From contig JAWLBR010000014.1 of NCBI GenBank assembly GCA_041687495.1, forward strand, positions 1 through 44,247: a DNA stretch of 44,247 nucleotides. Direction: 5' to 3'. Source of the DNA: JAWLBR01 sp041687495 (GTDB lineage: Bacteria > Bacillota > Limnochordia > DTU087 > JAAYGB01). How positions within the stretch are numbered: position 1 is the first letter of the stretch; every line of letters starts with the position of its first letter. Shown piece by piece: positions 8,664-16,383 of this stretch. Made by a program: the position numbers and the translations under genes. The notes below the pieces were generated by a model that did not search any database, was not told where the DNA came from, and saw only the letters and a program-made list of their open reading frames with translations.

Positions 8664-8780
8664 GGCAATTCTTCCTCTCAAAAACCAGATACTAATGCCT
8701 CACAACGACAAATTCGTTGTTTTCCCCAGCTATACCTCCACGCAATCCCTGGTACCACCGAGAGTAAATCCTAATTTTGC

Positions 8781-8803
8781 AAAAAAAAACCAGGAATGAC
8801 CGG
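8781..8803 (-). terminator. Possible terminator after the LpxB-related gene
   Basis: A run of nine T on the minus strand (8781-8789) follows a short, weak stem (CCGG, six-base loop, CCTGG). It lies 28-50 bases after the LpxB-related gene. The stem is only 4 bp, so this is a weak call. Confidence 0.35.
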
Positions 8804-8830
8804 AGACTAGAACCTCGCATCACCGACCGC

Positions 8831-10027
8831 TCAGGGCAGCAGTCCCAGCTCGAACGCCAAGTCTTGAATTTTCTCGCACATGCGAGCACTGACTCCGACT
8901 CCACCGGTTCTGACTTTACCAGCGAGGGCAAGTCGCGCAGATAACGCTGAGTTGGTAACGGTTCGATGGACCACCTTTGCAACTGCATCTGGATTTGGCT
9001 TAACTACAAGGAGTGCTTCTCCTATCGCCTTTTCTTGCGCCTGCAGTGTCGCCGCTGTCAGGCGCCTTCCGTTCGCAGGGAAAGTAATGACCGGTTTGCC
9101 CATACCCAGGGCCTGCTGGTTGCGCACCGGGTCCAGGCCTATACATACGGTAGCGGCTTTGATCACTCCTCCATCTCGCTGGGCAATCAGCTGCAGTACG
9201 CAGCCATCTTTGACCAACTGCCCCACCTGGCCTTGTCCGGCATCGGCACCTGCGGGCCGAAACTGCCAGCCATCGGCCTGCAGCCTGCGCACCAAGCCTC
9301 TACGAGCAAGTCCGGAAGCAACAGGTATCAAGAATTGAGCATCACGAACCAGCTGCGCCGTTTTTTGTGCCGCAGCGGCTGCCTGCATGATCTTCTGATA
9401 CCCCTGAAGGCCGGTTCCAGGTAAGATAGAAATAACTGGCCCTTTGGCAACGCCAAAATCTGTATCAGTTACTTCCAGACCATCAACCAAGGGATTGCCT
9501 AGATACACCGCAGCCACGCCGGATTCCCGTAACCTCTGGGCGGTGAATTCGTCAGGTGGAAAAACCAGCTGACAATGCCGCTGGATCCGCCCCTTCTCAA
9601 AGGAGAAATACTTCTGAACTTGCTCGGACTTGAGCGTCGGCAAGAAAACGATGGGTTTGCGCACATACCGATATGCCATGAACAACGGATACAGATCCCC
9701 GGCACAAATGACCAAGTCGGTGCCGTATTGAGCAGATCTCAGTGCCCTGGTGTGCCGCCACGGCAGCAGAAAGCACCCGGTTTGGATGTCCCGCCAGAAC
9801 GAAGCAAGACCCCGGCGAATTCGTCCATGTGCCAAGGGCTTGCGGGCCGCCCCAAGCACCGGCACCCCGGCTTCGTGATACGGATCACCCCATCCTCCCA
9901 AGGGGAAGGCTGACACCCGTGAGCTGGGCCACTGCTTGCGGAGCTGGCTGGCCAAAACAGCGCCAATCCGATCCTGATTAGTCCCACTGCTGATTACCAA
10001 GACCGACAAACTTGAGGATATGCTCAC
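8831..10027 (-). CDS. Lipid-A-disaccharide synthase-related glycosyltransferase
   Basis: 398 aa, GT-B-like protein of the family annotated as lipid-A-disaccharide synthase-related (TIGR03492 as I recall), otherwise best known from Cyanobacteria and Deinococci. Features: N-terminal VLVISSGTNQDRIGAVLA, YGTDLVICAGDLYPLFMAY (about 102-120), nucleotide-side PVISILPGTGLQGY (about 206-219) and a late acceptor-side segment GMGKPVITFPANG (about 313-325). It lacks the GEASGD motif at the start of true LpxB. The start is GTG with CGGAG upstream, 21 bases after the lpxB stop, so it is almost certainly cotranscribed with lpxI-lpxB. The substrate is not known; another acylated sugar or nucleotide sugar is possible. 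Confidence 0.8.
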   Translation of the reverse strand: MSISSSLSVLVISSGTNQDRIGAVLASQLRKQWPSSRVSAFPLGGWGDPYHEAGVPVLGAARKPLAHGRIRRGLASFWRDIQTGCFLLPWRHTRALRSAQYGTDLVICAGDLYPLFMAYRYVRKPIVFLPTLKSEQVQKYFSFEKGRIQRHCQLVFPPDEFTAQRLRESGVAAVYLGNPLVDGLEVTDTDFGVAKGPVISILPGTGLQGYQKIMQAAAAAQKTAQLVRDAQFLIPVASGLARRGLVRRLQADGWQFRPAGADAGQGQVGQLVKDGCVLQLIAQRDGGVIKAATVCIGLDPVRNQQALGMGKPVITFPANGRRLTAATLQAQEKAIGEALLVVKPNPDAVAKVVHRTVTNSALSARLALAGKVRTGGVGVSARMCEKIQDLAFELGLLP

Positions 10028-10048
10028 TACACTCCGGCACTCCCTTGC

Positions 10049-11194
10049 TTACAAATGGTGGGTCGCAGCCACGTCGACCACGATCCGGGCCGCTCTGCCC
10101 ACTGCTCCTGGCTCTCCCAGTTTGGAACGCATCACGGCATATTTCTCCCGCATCCGCTGTTGACTGTTGGGATTTAGCCACAGATCCAAGACAGCTTTGG
10201 CCACATTGTCTGCTGTTGCTTCCTCCTGGAGCAGCTCTGGAACAATCTCCTCACCCATCACAATGTTTGGTAGAGCAAAATGGCGTATTTTCGCTAACCG
10301 CCTGACAATGTGTCCGGTGAGCTTTGCCACTTGATACACAGCTATTAAGGGCGTATCCAAAATGGCTGCTTCCAGTGTTGCGGTACCACAAGCAATCACC
10401 GCTAGGTCACAGGCGGCCATCACGTTATATGTTTCATTGGCCGCTGTCTTGATCTTTAGGTCACCGACATCCACTGTTTCTAGAAGCTGTTCGGAAACGG
10501 TATGAGCCATCGGCACGAGGAACTGAACTTGAGGAATGGCAGCTGCAATCTGCTTGGCCCCCTCCAGCATGACGGGAAGTAAGGAGTTAAGCTCCTGCGT
10601 CCGACTTCCCGGAAGCAATCCGATAATCGGCATGTTTGGATCCAAACCGACTTTCTGACAGAGCTCTTCTTTGCTCTTGGTCACCTGCACGATGTCCAAC
10701 AGCGGGTGTCCGACAAACTCGGCATCAGCACCGGCTGCTGTGTACAGCTCGTGCTCAAAAGGAAACACCGAGACCACTTTCGAGGCAAAATCCGCTACCT
10801 TCTTTGCCCGCCCTTTCCCCCAAGCCCACGCCGCTGGGCTGAAGTAATAGACAACAGGAACCTTCGCCTTCTTTGCCATCTTTCCAAAGCGTAGATTAAA
10901 CCCGGGGAAGTCAATCAGTACTACTACATCCGGCTTACGCTCAACCATGATCCGCTGCAGCTGATCTAAGACTCGTTTCAGCACCCGATAGCTTTGCAGA
11001 GCCTCAACAAACCCAATGGTCGACAATTTGGTGGGGTCAAAGATCAGCTCCACCCCCGCCTGTTGCATCAGCCGTCCACCCATACCGAAAATCTCAGCAT
11101 TTGGACACTTCTCCCGAATTTCCCCCACCAAGTTGGCACCATGCAAATCGCCCGATGCTTCCCCCGCAAGGATCATAAACTTATATGCTTGCAC
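10049..11194 (-). CDS. lpxB: Lipid-A-disaccharide synthase LpxB
   Basis: 381 aa, GT19 glycosyltransferase that joins UDP-diacylglucosamine and lipid X to give the lipid A disaccharide at the inner face of the inner membrane. Key segments: FMILAGEASGDLHGANLV (6-23), VVLIDFPGFNLRFGKMAKK (about 95-113), YYFSPAAWAWGKGRAKKV (about 121-138), LLPGSRTQE and ACGTATLEAAILDTPLIAVY near the C-terminus. The length is normal. The GTG start follows GGGGAGGGG and lies 24 bases after lpxI; the LpxB-related gene follows. LpxI supplies its substrate lipid X. Confidence 0.95.
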   Translation of the reverse strand: MQAYKFMILAGEASGDLHGANLVGEIREKCPNAEIFGMGGRLMQQAGVELIFDPTKLSTIGFVEALQSYRVLKRVLDQLQRIMVERKPDVVVLIDFPGFNLRFGKMAKKAKVPVVYYFSPAAWAWGKGRAKKVADFASKVVSVFPFEHELYTAAGADAEFVGHPLLDIVQVTKSKEELCQKVGLDPNMPIIGLLPGSRTQELNSLLPVMLEGAKQIAAAIPQVQFLVPMAHTVSEQLLETVDVGDLKIKTAANETYNVMAACDLAVIACGTATLEAAILDTPLIAVYQVAKLTGHIVRRLAKIRHFALPNIVMGEEIVPELLQEEATADNVAKAVLDLWLNPNSQQRMREKYAVMRSKLGEPGAVGRAARIVVDVAATHHL

Positions 11195-11218
11195 TTTGGC
11201 TCCCCTCCCCGCCGGCCT

Positions 11219-12022
11219 TTAGCGGACCCCGACAATGCTAATTCCAAGTTCCTGCGCCTGCCTTACCACTGACTCCTCGTCGACTATCAGGGTTGCACCA
11301 GCCTCGACAGCCAAGACAGCGGCGTTAGCCTGAGCCATAAACCGCAAAGTCCGCACACCTACAGTGGGGACGTCAAACCTAAGATCCTGCTGCGGTTTGG
11401 CAACTTTGACCACCACTGTCTCGGGGCCAGCGAGACTCCCGGCCCGCAAAATAGTTTGATCTGTGCCCTCAACCGCTTCCACTGCCACCACTGCGGTGCT
11501 CTTCACCACCACAGTCTGGCCAATATCCAGGCCGCCAATAGCCTTAGCCATGCGAAAGCCAAAACGGATATCATCCCACTGCGATGAACTCGGCGCAGAC
11601 TCGGTCAGGACTCCTTCTTTTGCCAATAGGTCGGAAAGCAGCTCCACCTGAGATCCGACTTTGATGCCAGCTGCTGCCAAATCCTCAATAAAAGCAAGCA
11701 CAATAGCATCGTCATTGTGGACCGGAAGACGAGACATCACCTGTGCGAAACGGGCATCAAACTCCATCTGCCCATACATCAAGCCTTTGGGCACCTTTCC
11801 GGCCATAAACAGCTCTTCGATCCCTTCTTGCTGCAGAGTCTTGACGATGCTTCCCCACTGACCCACCGGGATCTCGTAAAGGTTGTCTACATGGGGTCGC
11901 AGATCATCAGCTCCTTCGGGCAAAACATGCACCGCCACCACTGTATGACCACGCTTCTTCGCACTGCTGGCAAGCGCTTGGGGCAAAAGGCCTTCTCCAG
12001 CTAGTATTCCTAGTTTCACCAC
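11219..12022 (-). CDS. lpxI: UDP-2,3-diacylglucosamine pyrophosphatase LpxI
   Basis: About 267 aa. Hydrolyses UDP-2,3-diacylglucosamine to lipid X; LpxI is unrelated to LpxH and is the version found in alpha-proteobacteria and diderm Firmicutes. Seen: KLGILAGEGLLPQALA (3-18), ELFMAGKVPKG, then the C-terminal catalytic half with SQWDDIRFGFRMAKAIGGLDIGQ split around DIRFG, VVAVEAVEGTDQTI and KVAKPQQDLRFDVPTVG. The frame is open 25 codons further upstream, but that stretch contains the terminator of the preceding gene. I therefore start at GTG 12020-12022 (or the next GTG), four bases after GGGGG. lpxB follows after 24 bases. Confidence 0.93.
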   Translation of the reverse strand: MVKLGILAGEGLLPQALASSAKKRGHTVVAVHVLPEGADDLRPHVDNLYEIPVGQWGSIVKTLQQEGIEELFMAGKVPKGLMYGQMEFDARFAQVMSRLPVHNDDAIVLAFIEDLAAAGIKVGSQVELLSDLLAKEGVLTESAPSSSQWDDIRFGFRMAKAIGGLDIGQTVVVKSTAVVAVEAVEGTDQTILRAGSLAGPETVVVKVAKPQQDLRFDVPTVGVRTLRFMAQANAAVLAVEAGATLIVDEESVVRQAQELGISIVGVR

Positions 12023-12058
12023 GTTTCCCCCTGTCCATCCTTTGATTGGAGTCCAAAC

Positions 12059-12087
12059 AAAAAGCCACTGGAAACCAGTGGCAAAAA
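12059..12087 (-). terminator. Rho-independent terminator of the lpxC-to-methyltransferase unit
   Basis: A perfect 8-bp stem (12075-12082 with 12064-12071, loop TTT) flanked by A and T runs on both sides, so it may work in both directions. It ends the methyltransferase gene and sits about 40 bases before lpxI, which therefore needs its own promoter or read-through. Confidence 0.9.
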
Positions 12088-12103
12088 GGCAAAACATTGC
12101 TGA

Positions 12104-12718
12104 CTAATACGTTCCCAACAACAACCATTTGGCTGCAAAACATGCACCGATAGCAAGAATAAACAACAGCATGTGCTTCTCGCCGGCAATAGCATCCCGA
12201 CAAGCAAATCCTTGCCGCTTGATTACGCTGCGACTTAGTCGCGGCCAAAGCCGATGCACGTGTAGTTGATACTGTTGATACTGCTCGCCATACATTCGCA
12301 GTAGAAGCCCTTCTTCCACTGGGATCAATACCTTCAAAGCAAAAACACAGTAAGCGGCATATAGCACATACCCTATCCACCAGTTGGCGGCAATGCTCAG
12401 ACCAATGCCAATTAAGAAGTTGCCTAAATATCTGGGATGCTGCATCAGCCCATACGGGCCATGGACGATCAGCGCCAGTCCTTCCCGCTGGTCAACGGCT
12501 TGCCCTCCCAGATAGCCTGCCACCCAGGCTCGCACCGCCTGGCCCAAGGCCACGATAGCTGCTCCCACCACCAGTGAAGTTGCATCTGGTTGCGACCAGA
12601 GAATGCTCAAGAGCAGCAGGGGCAGGGGAAGCACCCCCCGCAGTCTATACGCAGTTTCCCGCGCCGACAAGGAAGCACAGCCCTTAGCCCGTAGAATAAC
12701 ACTTTTTGAATGAGCCAT
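12104..12718 (-). CDS. Isoprenylcysteine/phospholipid methyltransferase-like membrane protein (ICMT/PEMT family)
   Basis: 204 aa with about five hydrophobic segments. The family's C-terminal SAM-binding pattern is clear: HGPYGLMQHPRYLGNFLIGI (about 87-106), then IPVEEGLLLRMYGEQYQQYQ (about 131-150) and a basic RLWPRLSRSV. Such proteins are integral-membrane SAM-dependent methyltransferases acting on prenyl-Cys, phospholipid head groups or other membrane substrates; the bacterial substrate here is unknown. The ATG follows GGAG, and the gene starts 18 bases after lpxA, so it is cotranscribed with lipid A genes and may modify a lipid or an envelope component. A hydrophobic helix after the motif (about 183-202) is extra. 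Confidence 0.75.
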   Translation of the reverse strand: MAHSKSVILRAKGCASLSARETAYRLRGVLPLPLLLLSILWSQPDATSLVVGAAIVALGQAVRAWVAGYLGGQAVDQREGLALIVHGPYGLMQHPRYLGNFLIGIGLSIAANWWIGYVLYAAYCVFALKVLIPVEEGLLLRMYGEQYQQYQLHVHRLWPRLSRSVIKRQGFACRDAIAGEKHMLLFILAIGACFAAKWLLLGTY

Positions 12719-12736
12719 GAAATCTCCTACCTTGCT

Positions 12737-13555
12737 CTAGCGGCAAATACCGCGATCCGCGGATCGCAAAAACCGCAGCAGATGATCCACCTCTGGAGAA
12801 CCTGCAAGTTCCTGCTCCATGTGTTCGATGGCTTCAGATATGGTCATATTCGAGCGATATAGGAGTCGGTAGGCCCGCTTGATCTCTGCCCTTGTCTCGG
12901 GGCTGAGACCATTTCGCCGCAGACCGACAATGTTGATTCCATAAGCCTTGGCTGGATTACCATCGACGAGAATGTACGGTGGTACGTCCTTGGTTACCAT
13001 CGTGTGGGCACCAACCATAGCCATACGACCAACCTTGGTGAATTGGTGAATCCCACACAAACCTCCCAAAACGGCTTTGTCTTCAATGGTCACATGACCA
13101 GCAATACCAGACCCGTGGGCAATAATCACTTGGTTGCCGATCTGACAGTCATGGGCCACGTGGACATATGACATTATCAGACAATTGCTACCAATTCTGG
13201 TTTCGCCCCCGCCGCCTTCAGTACCTCTACTGATCGTGGCATATTCGCGAATAATGTTGTTGTCGCCAATAAATAGATAGCTCTTCTCACCCTTGTACTT
13301 CAGATCCTGGGGATCATTGCCCACAATCGCGCCAGTATAAATCTTGTTATTCTTGCCAATGGTTGTCCAACCTTCGATTACGACGTGGGCTCCGATCTCA
13401 GTTCCCTCGCCAATCTCAACATGCTCACCGATGATTGAGAATGGGCCGATTTTCACATCAGAGCCGATGATAGCCCCGGGATGAACAATGGCCGTTTCAT
13501 GAATCTGTCGGCGGATAGGGATGACCTTACTCTCGGGTTTCTCGTTGATGCTCAT
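12737..13555 (-). CDS. lpxA: UDP-N-acetylglucosamine acyltransferase LpxA
   Basis: 272 aa, first step of lipid A synthesis: 3-O-acylation of UDP-GlcNAc with a hydroxyacyl-ACP. Left-handed beta-helix hexapeptide repeats fill about residues 18-190 (IHETAIVHPGAIIGSDVKIG and onward). SYVHVAHDCQIGN holds the catalytic His (H135), followed by GGLCGIHQFTKVGR and a helical C-terminal domain. I start at ATG 13553-13555 after GGAAGGGG; the open frame extends 21 codons further but without a ribosome site. It lies between fabZ and the methyltransferase gene, the conserved fabZ-lpxA order. A 16-bp palindrome occurs in its last codons. Confidence 0.95.
   Translation of the reverse strand: MSINEKPESKVIPIRRQIHETAIVHPGAIIGSDVKIGPFSIIGEHVEIGEGTEIGAHVVIEGWTTIGKNNKIYTGAIVGNDPQDLKYKGEKSYLFIGDNNIIREYATISRGTEGGGGETRIGSNCLIMSYVHVAHDCQIGNQVIIAHGSGIAGHVTIEDKAVLGGLCGIHQFTKVGRMAMVGAHTMVTKDVPPYILVDGNPAKAYGINIVGLRRNGLSPETRAEIKRAYRLLYRSNMTISEAIEHMEQELAGSPEVDHLLRFLRSADRGICR
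12753..12768. repeat. Perfect 16-bp palindrome in the lpxA 3' end
   Basis: GCGATCCGCGGATCGC, fully self-complementary, lies within the last codons of lpxA. It contains two GATC sites. It is followed by AAAAA on the plus strand only, so it is not an obvious terminator for the minus-strand genes. Confidence 0.6.
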
Positions 13556-13651
13556 TCGTTTTCCCCTTCCGGCTACCCGCGGTTCACCTCTCTCCCAAAT
13601 GAACCGCAAAAGGGGCACATAGGCCCCACCAACATTCTATGCACATGGTAT

Positions 13652-14095
13652 CTACTTGCCGACTTGCTCTGCGGAAGCAACAACAAACATCAGCTCTGCT
13701 TCTGCAGCCAATTCGTCGCCGACATAGCAACGACCTTGGCACTTGGCCAGGTTGCGGCGAGCTTGAATCACTTCAACCTCGATCCGCAGCTGATCTCCAG
13801 GCACAACTACCCTCCGAAATCGGGCTTTGTCGATTCCGGTAAAGAGAGGTACTTTGTCACTCTCAACGGTATCTTGAATGACCGCCAAGCCGCCAACTTG
13901 AGCCATTGCCTCAAGCATCAGTACCCCCGGCATGATGGGACGATGGGGATAGTGGCCCGAAAAAAACTGCTCGTTGATCGTCAAGTTCTTGAGTCCCACA
14001 GCCCGGGAGCCGGGCTCCAGCTCAAGAATACGATCCACCATCAGAAAAGGAAATCTGTGGGGGATTCTCCGTTGTATGTCAAGAACATCCAGCAT
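13652..14095 (-). CDS. fabZ: 3-hydroxyacyl-[ACP] dehydratase FabZ
   Basis: 147 aa hot-dog-fold enzyme that dehydrates 3-hydroxyacyl-ACP in fatty acid elongation, competing with LpxA/LpxD for hydroxyacyl-ACP. The active-site helix is intact: FSGHYPHRPIMPGVLMLEAM, with H48 and E62. RIPHRFPFLMVDRI near the N-terminus is typical. The ATG follows AAAGGAAGAG at proper spacing. Upstream the same frame stays open as far as the assembly gap without a start codon; I treat that as accidental. Its place next to lpxA is the usual arrangement. Confidence 0.95.
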   Translation of the reverse strand: MLDVLDIQRRIPHRFPFLMVDRILELEPGSRAVGLKNLTINEQFFSGHYPHRPIMPGVLMLEAMAQVGGLAVIQDTVESDKVPLFTGIDKARFRRVVVPGDQLRIEVEVIQARRNLAKCQGRCYVGDELAAEAELMFVVASAEQVGK

Positions 14096-14325
14096 ATCGA
14101 CTCTTCCTTTGCGACTAGACTCAGCTGTCCCAAAGTCCCGAGCTTGTCCATACCATAATAGCGCCTGTGATCTAGGCGCCGTTGACGTGAATATCGCCAG
14201 CTGNNNNNNNNNNACCCTCCACCGGTATTGGTGTCAAGCTGCCGGACATTGAGAACAACCGGTATTTCAGGATACTTTCACCTGACTGGGGTACCCAACC
14301 GCCCGGGATTTCTCCTGGACGTTCT
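14096..14325. other. Intergenic stretch with assembly gap (10 N at 14204-14213)
   Basis: About 220 readable bases between the nucleotidyltransferase and fabZ, interrupted by ten N. Left of the gap (fabZ side) is a hairpin (14161-14166 with 14174-14179). Right of it the 9-mer ACCGGTATT occurs twice in the same orientation (14221-14229 and 14258-14266). One minus-strand frame is open on both sides of the gap but has no ribosome site. The true gap size is unknown, so a gene or repeat may be missing here. Confidence 0.8.
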
Positions 14326-15309
14326 TCAAGTACCAGAGATAATCTGTGACGAGTCACCGATGTTAACCTGAGTGTATCTACCTTTGACAGTAGCGTTATG
14401 ACCGATCAATGAGCTGGTCAGTGTAATGTCAGTCACCACCGCGCCCTCATTGAGAATTGCGTCCTTGATCAGACAATCGGTCACTACCGCATGGTCAGCG
14501 ATGGAGACATAAGGGCCCACAACACTGTTGGAGACCTTAGCCGTATTGGAAATGTGAACTGGCGGAATCACGACTGTATTCTCTACCACCGCCTGAACAC
14601 TCCCATTCCGATCCAAGAGATGCCGGTTTGTGGCCAAGAGACTGTCTGGGTTACCGCAATCGAACCAGTTATCCACAGGGAAGACCCCCATGGTTTCACC
14701 CTGCCTGATCATCCGACGCAGGGCATCGGTCAACTGAAACTCACCCTTCAATGTAATCCCTTGTTCGATGATATACTCCAGGCAGTCAAAGAGCAGGCCG
14801 GTATTGGTGATGTAATACACACCCACCACAGCTAAGTTTGAAGGTGGGTTTGCCGGTTTTTCCACGAGATCAGTGATCCGGTCTCCATCCAGGGAAACTA
14901 CCCCAAAGCTCTGTGGATTAGGAACAGACTTGACACCCAAGGAACTGTTCTTGCTTCCCACCACAGACTGAAGATCGGCCTCGAAAATGGTATCCCCCAA
15001 AACGATCAGGATTGGCTCCCGGCGATCCACGTGCTCACGGGACAGATACACAGCGTGACCCAAGCCCCGCCTTTCCTCTTGATTGACCACTCGCACCACC
15101 AGGTCATAGTTGCGGCTCACATAGTCTACGATCATCTCGCCCATTTGCCCAACGATCAGAATGACCTCATCCACCCCAACGGGAATCAAACGGTCCAGTA
15201 TGTGGCCCAAAATCGGTTTGCCTGCGACTGGGACCAACGACTTAGGCAGAGTGTGGGTGTGCGGGCGCAGCCGACTGCCAATACCGGCCAGAGGAAGAAT
15301 AGCGCGCAA
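14326..15309 (-). CDS. Sugar-1-phosphate nucleotidyltransferase with C-terminal beta-helix
   Basis: 327 aa. N-terminal NTP_transferase domain (1-235) with the nucleotide-binding signature LAGIGSRLRPHTHTLPKSL and LVPVAGKPILGHIL, VLGDTIFEADL (the metal-binding Asp region) and VEKP. The C-terminus (about 245-327) holds hexapeptide repeats of a left-handed beta-helix. It makes an NDP-sugar from a sugar-1-phosphate; glucose-1-phosphate thymidylyl- or uridylyltransferase are the closest known types, and GlmU-like activity on GlcNAc-1-P, which would feed LpxA, is possible but unproven. The TTG start follows GGGAGG at 8 bases. It lies about 100 bases after lpxC. Confidence 0.85.
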   Translation of the reverse strand: MRAILPLAGIGSRLRPHTHTLPKSLVPVAGKPILGHILDRLIPVGVDEVILIVGQMGEMIVDYVSRNYDLVVRVVNQEERRGLGHAVYLSREHVDRREPILIVLGDTIFEADLQSVVGSKNSSLGVKSVPNPQSFGVVSLDGDRITDLVEKPANPPSNLAVVGVYYITNTGLLFDCLEYIIEQGITLKGEFQLTDALRRMIRQGETMGVFPVDNWFDCGNPDSLLATNRHLLDRNGSVQAVVENTVVIPPVHISNTAKVSNSVVGPYVSIADHAVVTDCLIKDAILNEGAVVTDITLTSSLIGHNATVKGRYTQVNIGDSSQIISGT

Positions 15310-15367
15310 AAGCTTGACCTCCCAGCAGAGAATTTTGCAATAGCCAACTCAGGAAAATCATTCCTTA

Positions 15368-15382
15368 CTCCCATTATGGGAG
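15368..15382. promoter_or_regulatory. Operator-like 7-1-7 inverted repeat between lpxC and the nucleotidyltransferase
   Basis: On the minus strand CTCCCATAATGGGAG, two perfect 7-base arms around one base, includes CATAAT, a possible -10. No -35 is visible at 16-18 bases and no regulator is encoded nearby. It could be an operator or simply a short hairpin. Confidence 0.3.
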
Positions 15383-15410
15383 AAATCCTGTGGAGTAATT
15401 CGTGTAAAAT

Positions 15411-16235
15411 CTATCCAGCGGTGGCCGCAGCAAGTTTCTGAGCTAGCATGGCGTCGAGTTGGTGCCCAGATTTGATGGCAATAACGTGGGCCTTCAAAGG
15501 CCCCAGTAAGGCCAAGTCTCCGACAATATCGAGAATCTTGTGCCTAACTATCTCGTTGGGGAAACGCAGTTCATTGACATACTCGCTGTCTCCAACCACA
15601 ACAGCCAGCTCCAGCGATCCGCCCAAAGCTAACCCCTGACGACGCATCGCCTCAATCTGGTGAGCGAACCCGACAGTCCGCGCCGCTGCGATCTCGCTCA
15701 GAAAGGTCTCACTGGTAATAGCATATTCGGCATACTGCGTCCCGACCACCGGATGATCGGTGACAAACGTAAATGAGACCCGGAACTCATCGGCGGGTAA
15801 GGCCACCATGTAACGCCCCTGGTCCGAGACACTGATTGGATCCTGCAGCTGCCTGTAGTTCCGTGGAACCTCCTGGTTAACCACACCAGCCCGTTGAATC
15901 AATTGGCAAAAGAGCAAAGCGCTCCCGTCTCCCACTGGCACTTCTTCATTGTCCAGCTCGATTACGGCGTTGTCTACACCCATGCCAGCGAGGCTGGCCA
16001 AGAGATGTTCTACTGTCATGATTTTGGCTCCCTGGGAGCCAAGTGTCGTGTTCAGCCTAGTATCGACCACAAACTCTATCCGAGCTGGAATCTCTACCGG
16101 TTCCGGCAGATCCACTCTTCGAAACACCAACCCGGAATCAGGCGCGGCCGGTTTGATAGTCATGTGCACCGGCTTACCTGAATGCAGTCCGATACCTTCG
16201 TAGCAGATTTCTTCCCGCAGCGTACATTGCATCAC
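15411..16235 (-). CDS. lpxC: UDP-3-O-acyl-N-acetylglucosamine deacetylase LpxC
   Basis: 274 aa zinc amidase carrying out the committed step of lipid A synthesis. Zinc ligands H77 (in TVEHLLAS), H232 and D236 (in RHKILDIVGD) and catalytic H258 (KSGHQ) are present, as is the N-terminal GIGLHSGKPV. The length is slightly below the roughly 300 aa of enterobacterial LpxC, since the C-terminus stops soon after H258. The start is GTG 16233-16235, nine bases after AGGAGG; the next codon is ATG. It is the first gene after the terminator of the ABC pair, so it probably has its own promoter in 16236-16350, though I could not define one. Confidence 0.95.
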   Translation of the reverse strand: MMQCTLREEICYEGIGLHSGKPVHMTIKPAAPDSGLVFRRVDLPEPVEIPARIEFVVDTRLNTTLGSQGAKIMTVEHLLASLAGMGVDNAVIELDNEEVPVGDGSALLFCQLIQRAGVVNQEVPRNYRQLQDPISVSDQGRYMVALPADEFRVSFTFVTDHPVVGTQYAEYAITSETFLSEIAAARTVGFAHQIEAMRRQGLALGGSLELAVVVGDSEYVNELRFPNEIVRHKILDIVGDLALLGPLKAHVIAIKSGHQLDAMLAQKLAAATAG

Positions 16236-16352
16236 TAATACGTTCCTCCTAGCCCAATTCCACTAGAAACACAGTTTCTTGGTTAACTTTGGCATTCCTG
16301 CACCAACCGTTGGAAAACTACCTGATCTCACTTAGTTTCTACAATTAGGGTA

Positions 16353-16378
16353 CAAAAAAAGCCAGGGATGGCCCTGGC
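16353..16378 (-). terminator. Rho-independent terminator of the ABC ATPase unit
   Basis: A perfect 7-bp GC-rich stem (16372-16378 with 16361-16367, loop of four) followed by seven T on the minus strand, just after the ATPase stop. Confidence 0.95.
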
Positions 16379-16383
16379 GGCAG

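Noticed and set aside
12023..12097. A 25-codon N-terminal extension of lpxI starting at an upstream codon.
   Set aside because: It runs through a perfect terminator hairpin, and a GTG with GGGGG lies downstream at the conserved start of LpxI.
14172..14357. A minus-strand frame of about 61 codons crossing the assembly gap.
   Set aside because: It depends on the arbitrary count of ten N, has no ribosome site and overlaps the end of the nucleotidyltransferase.
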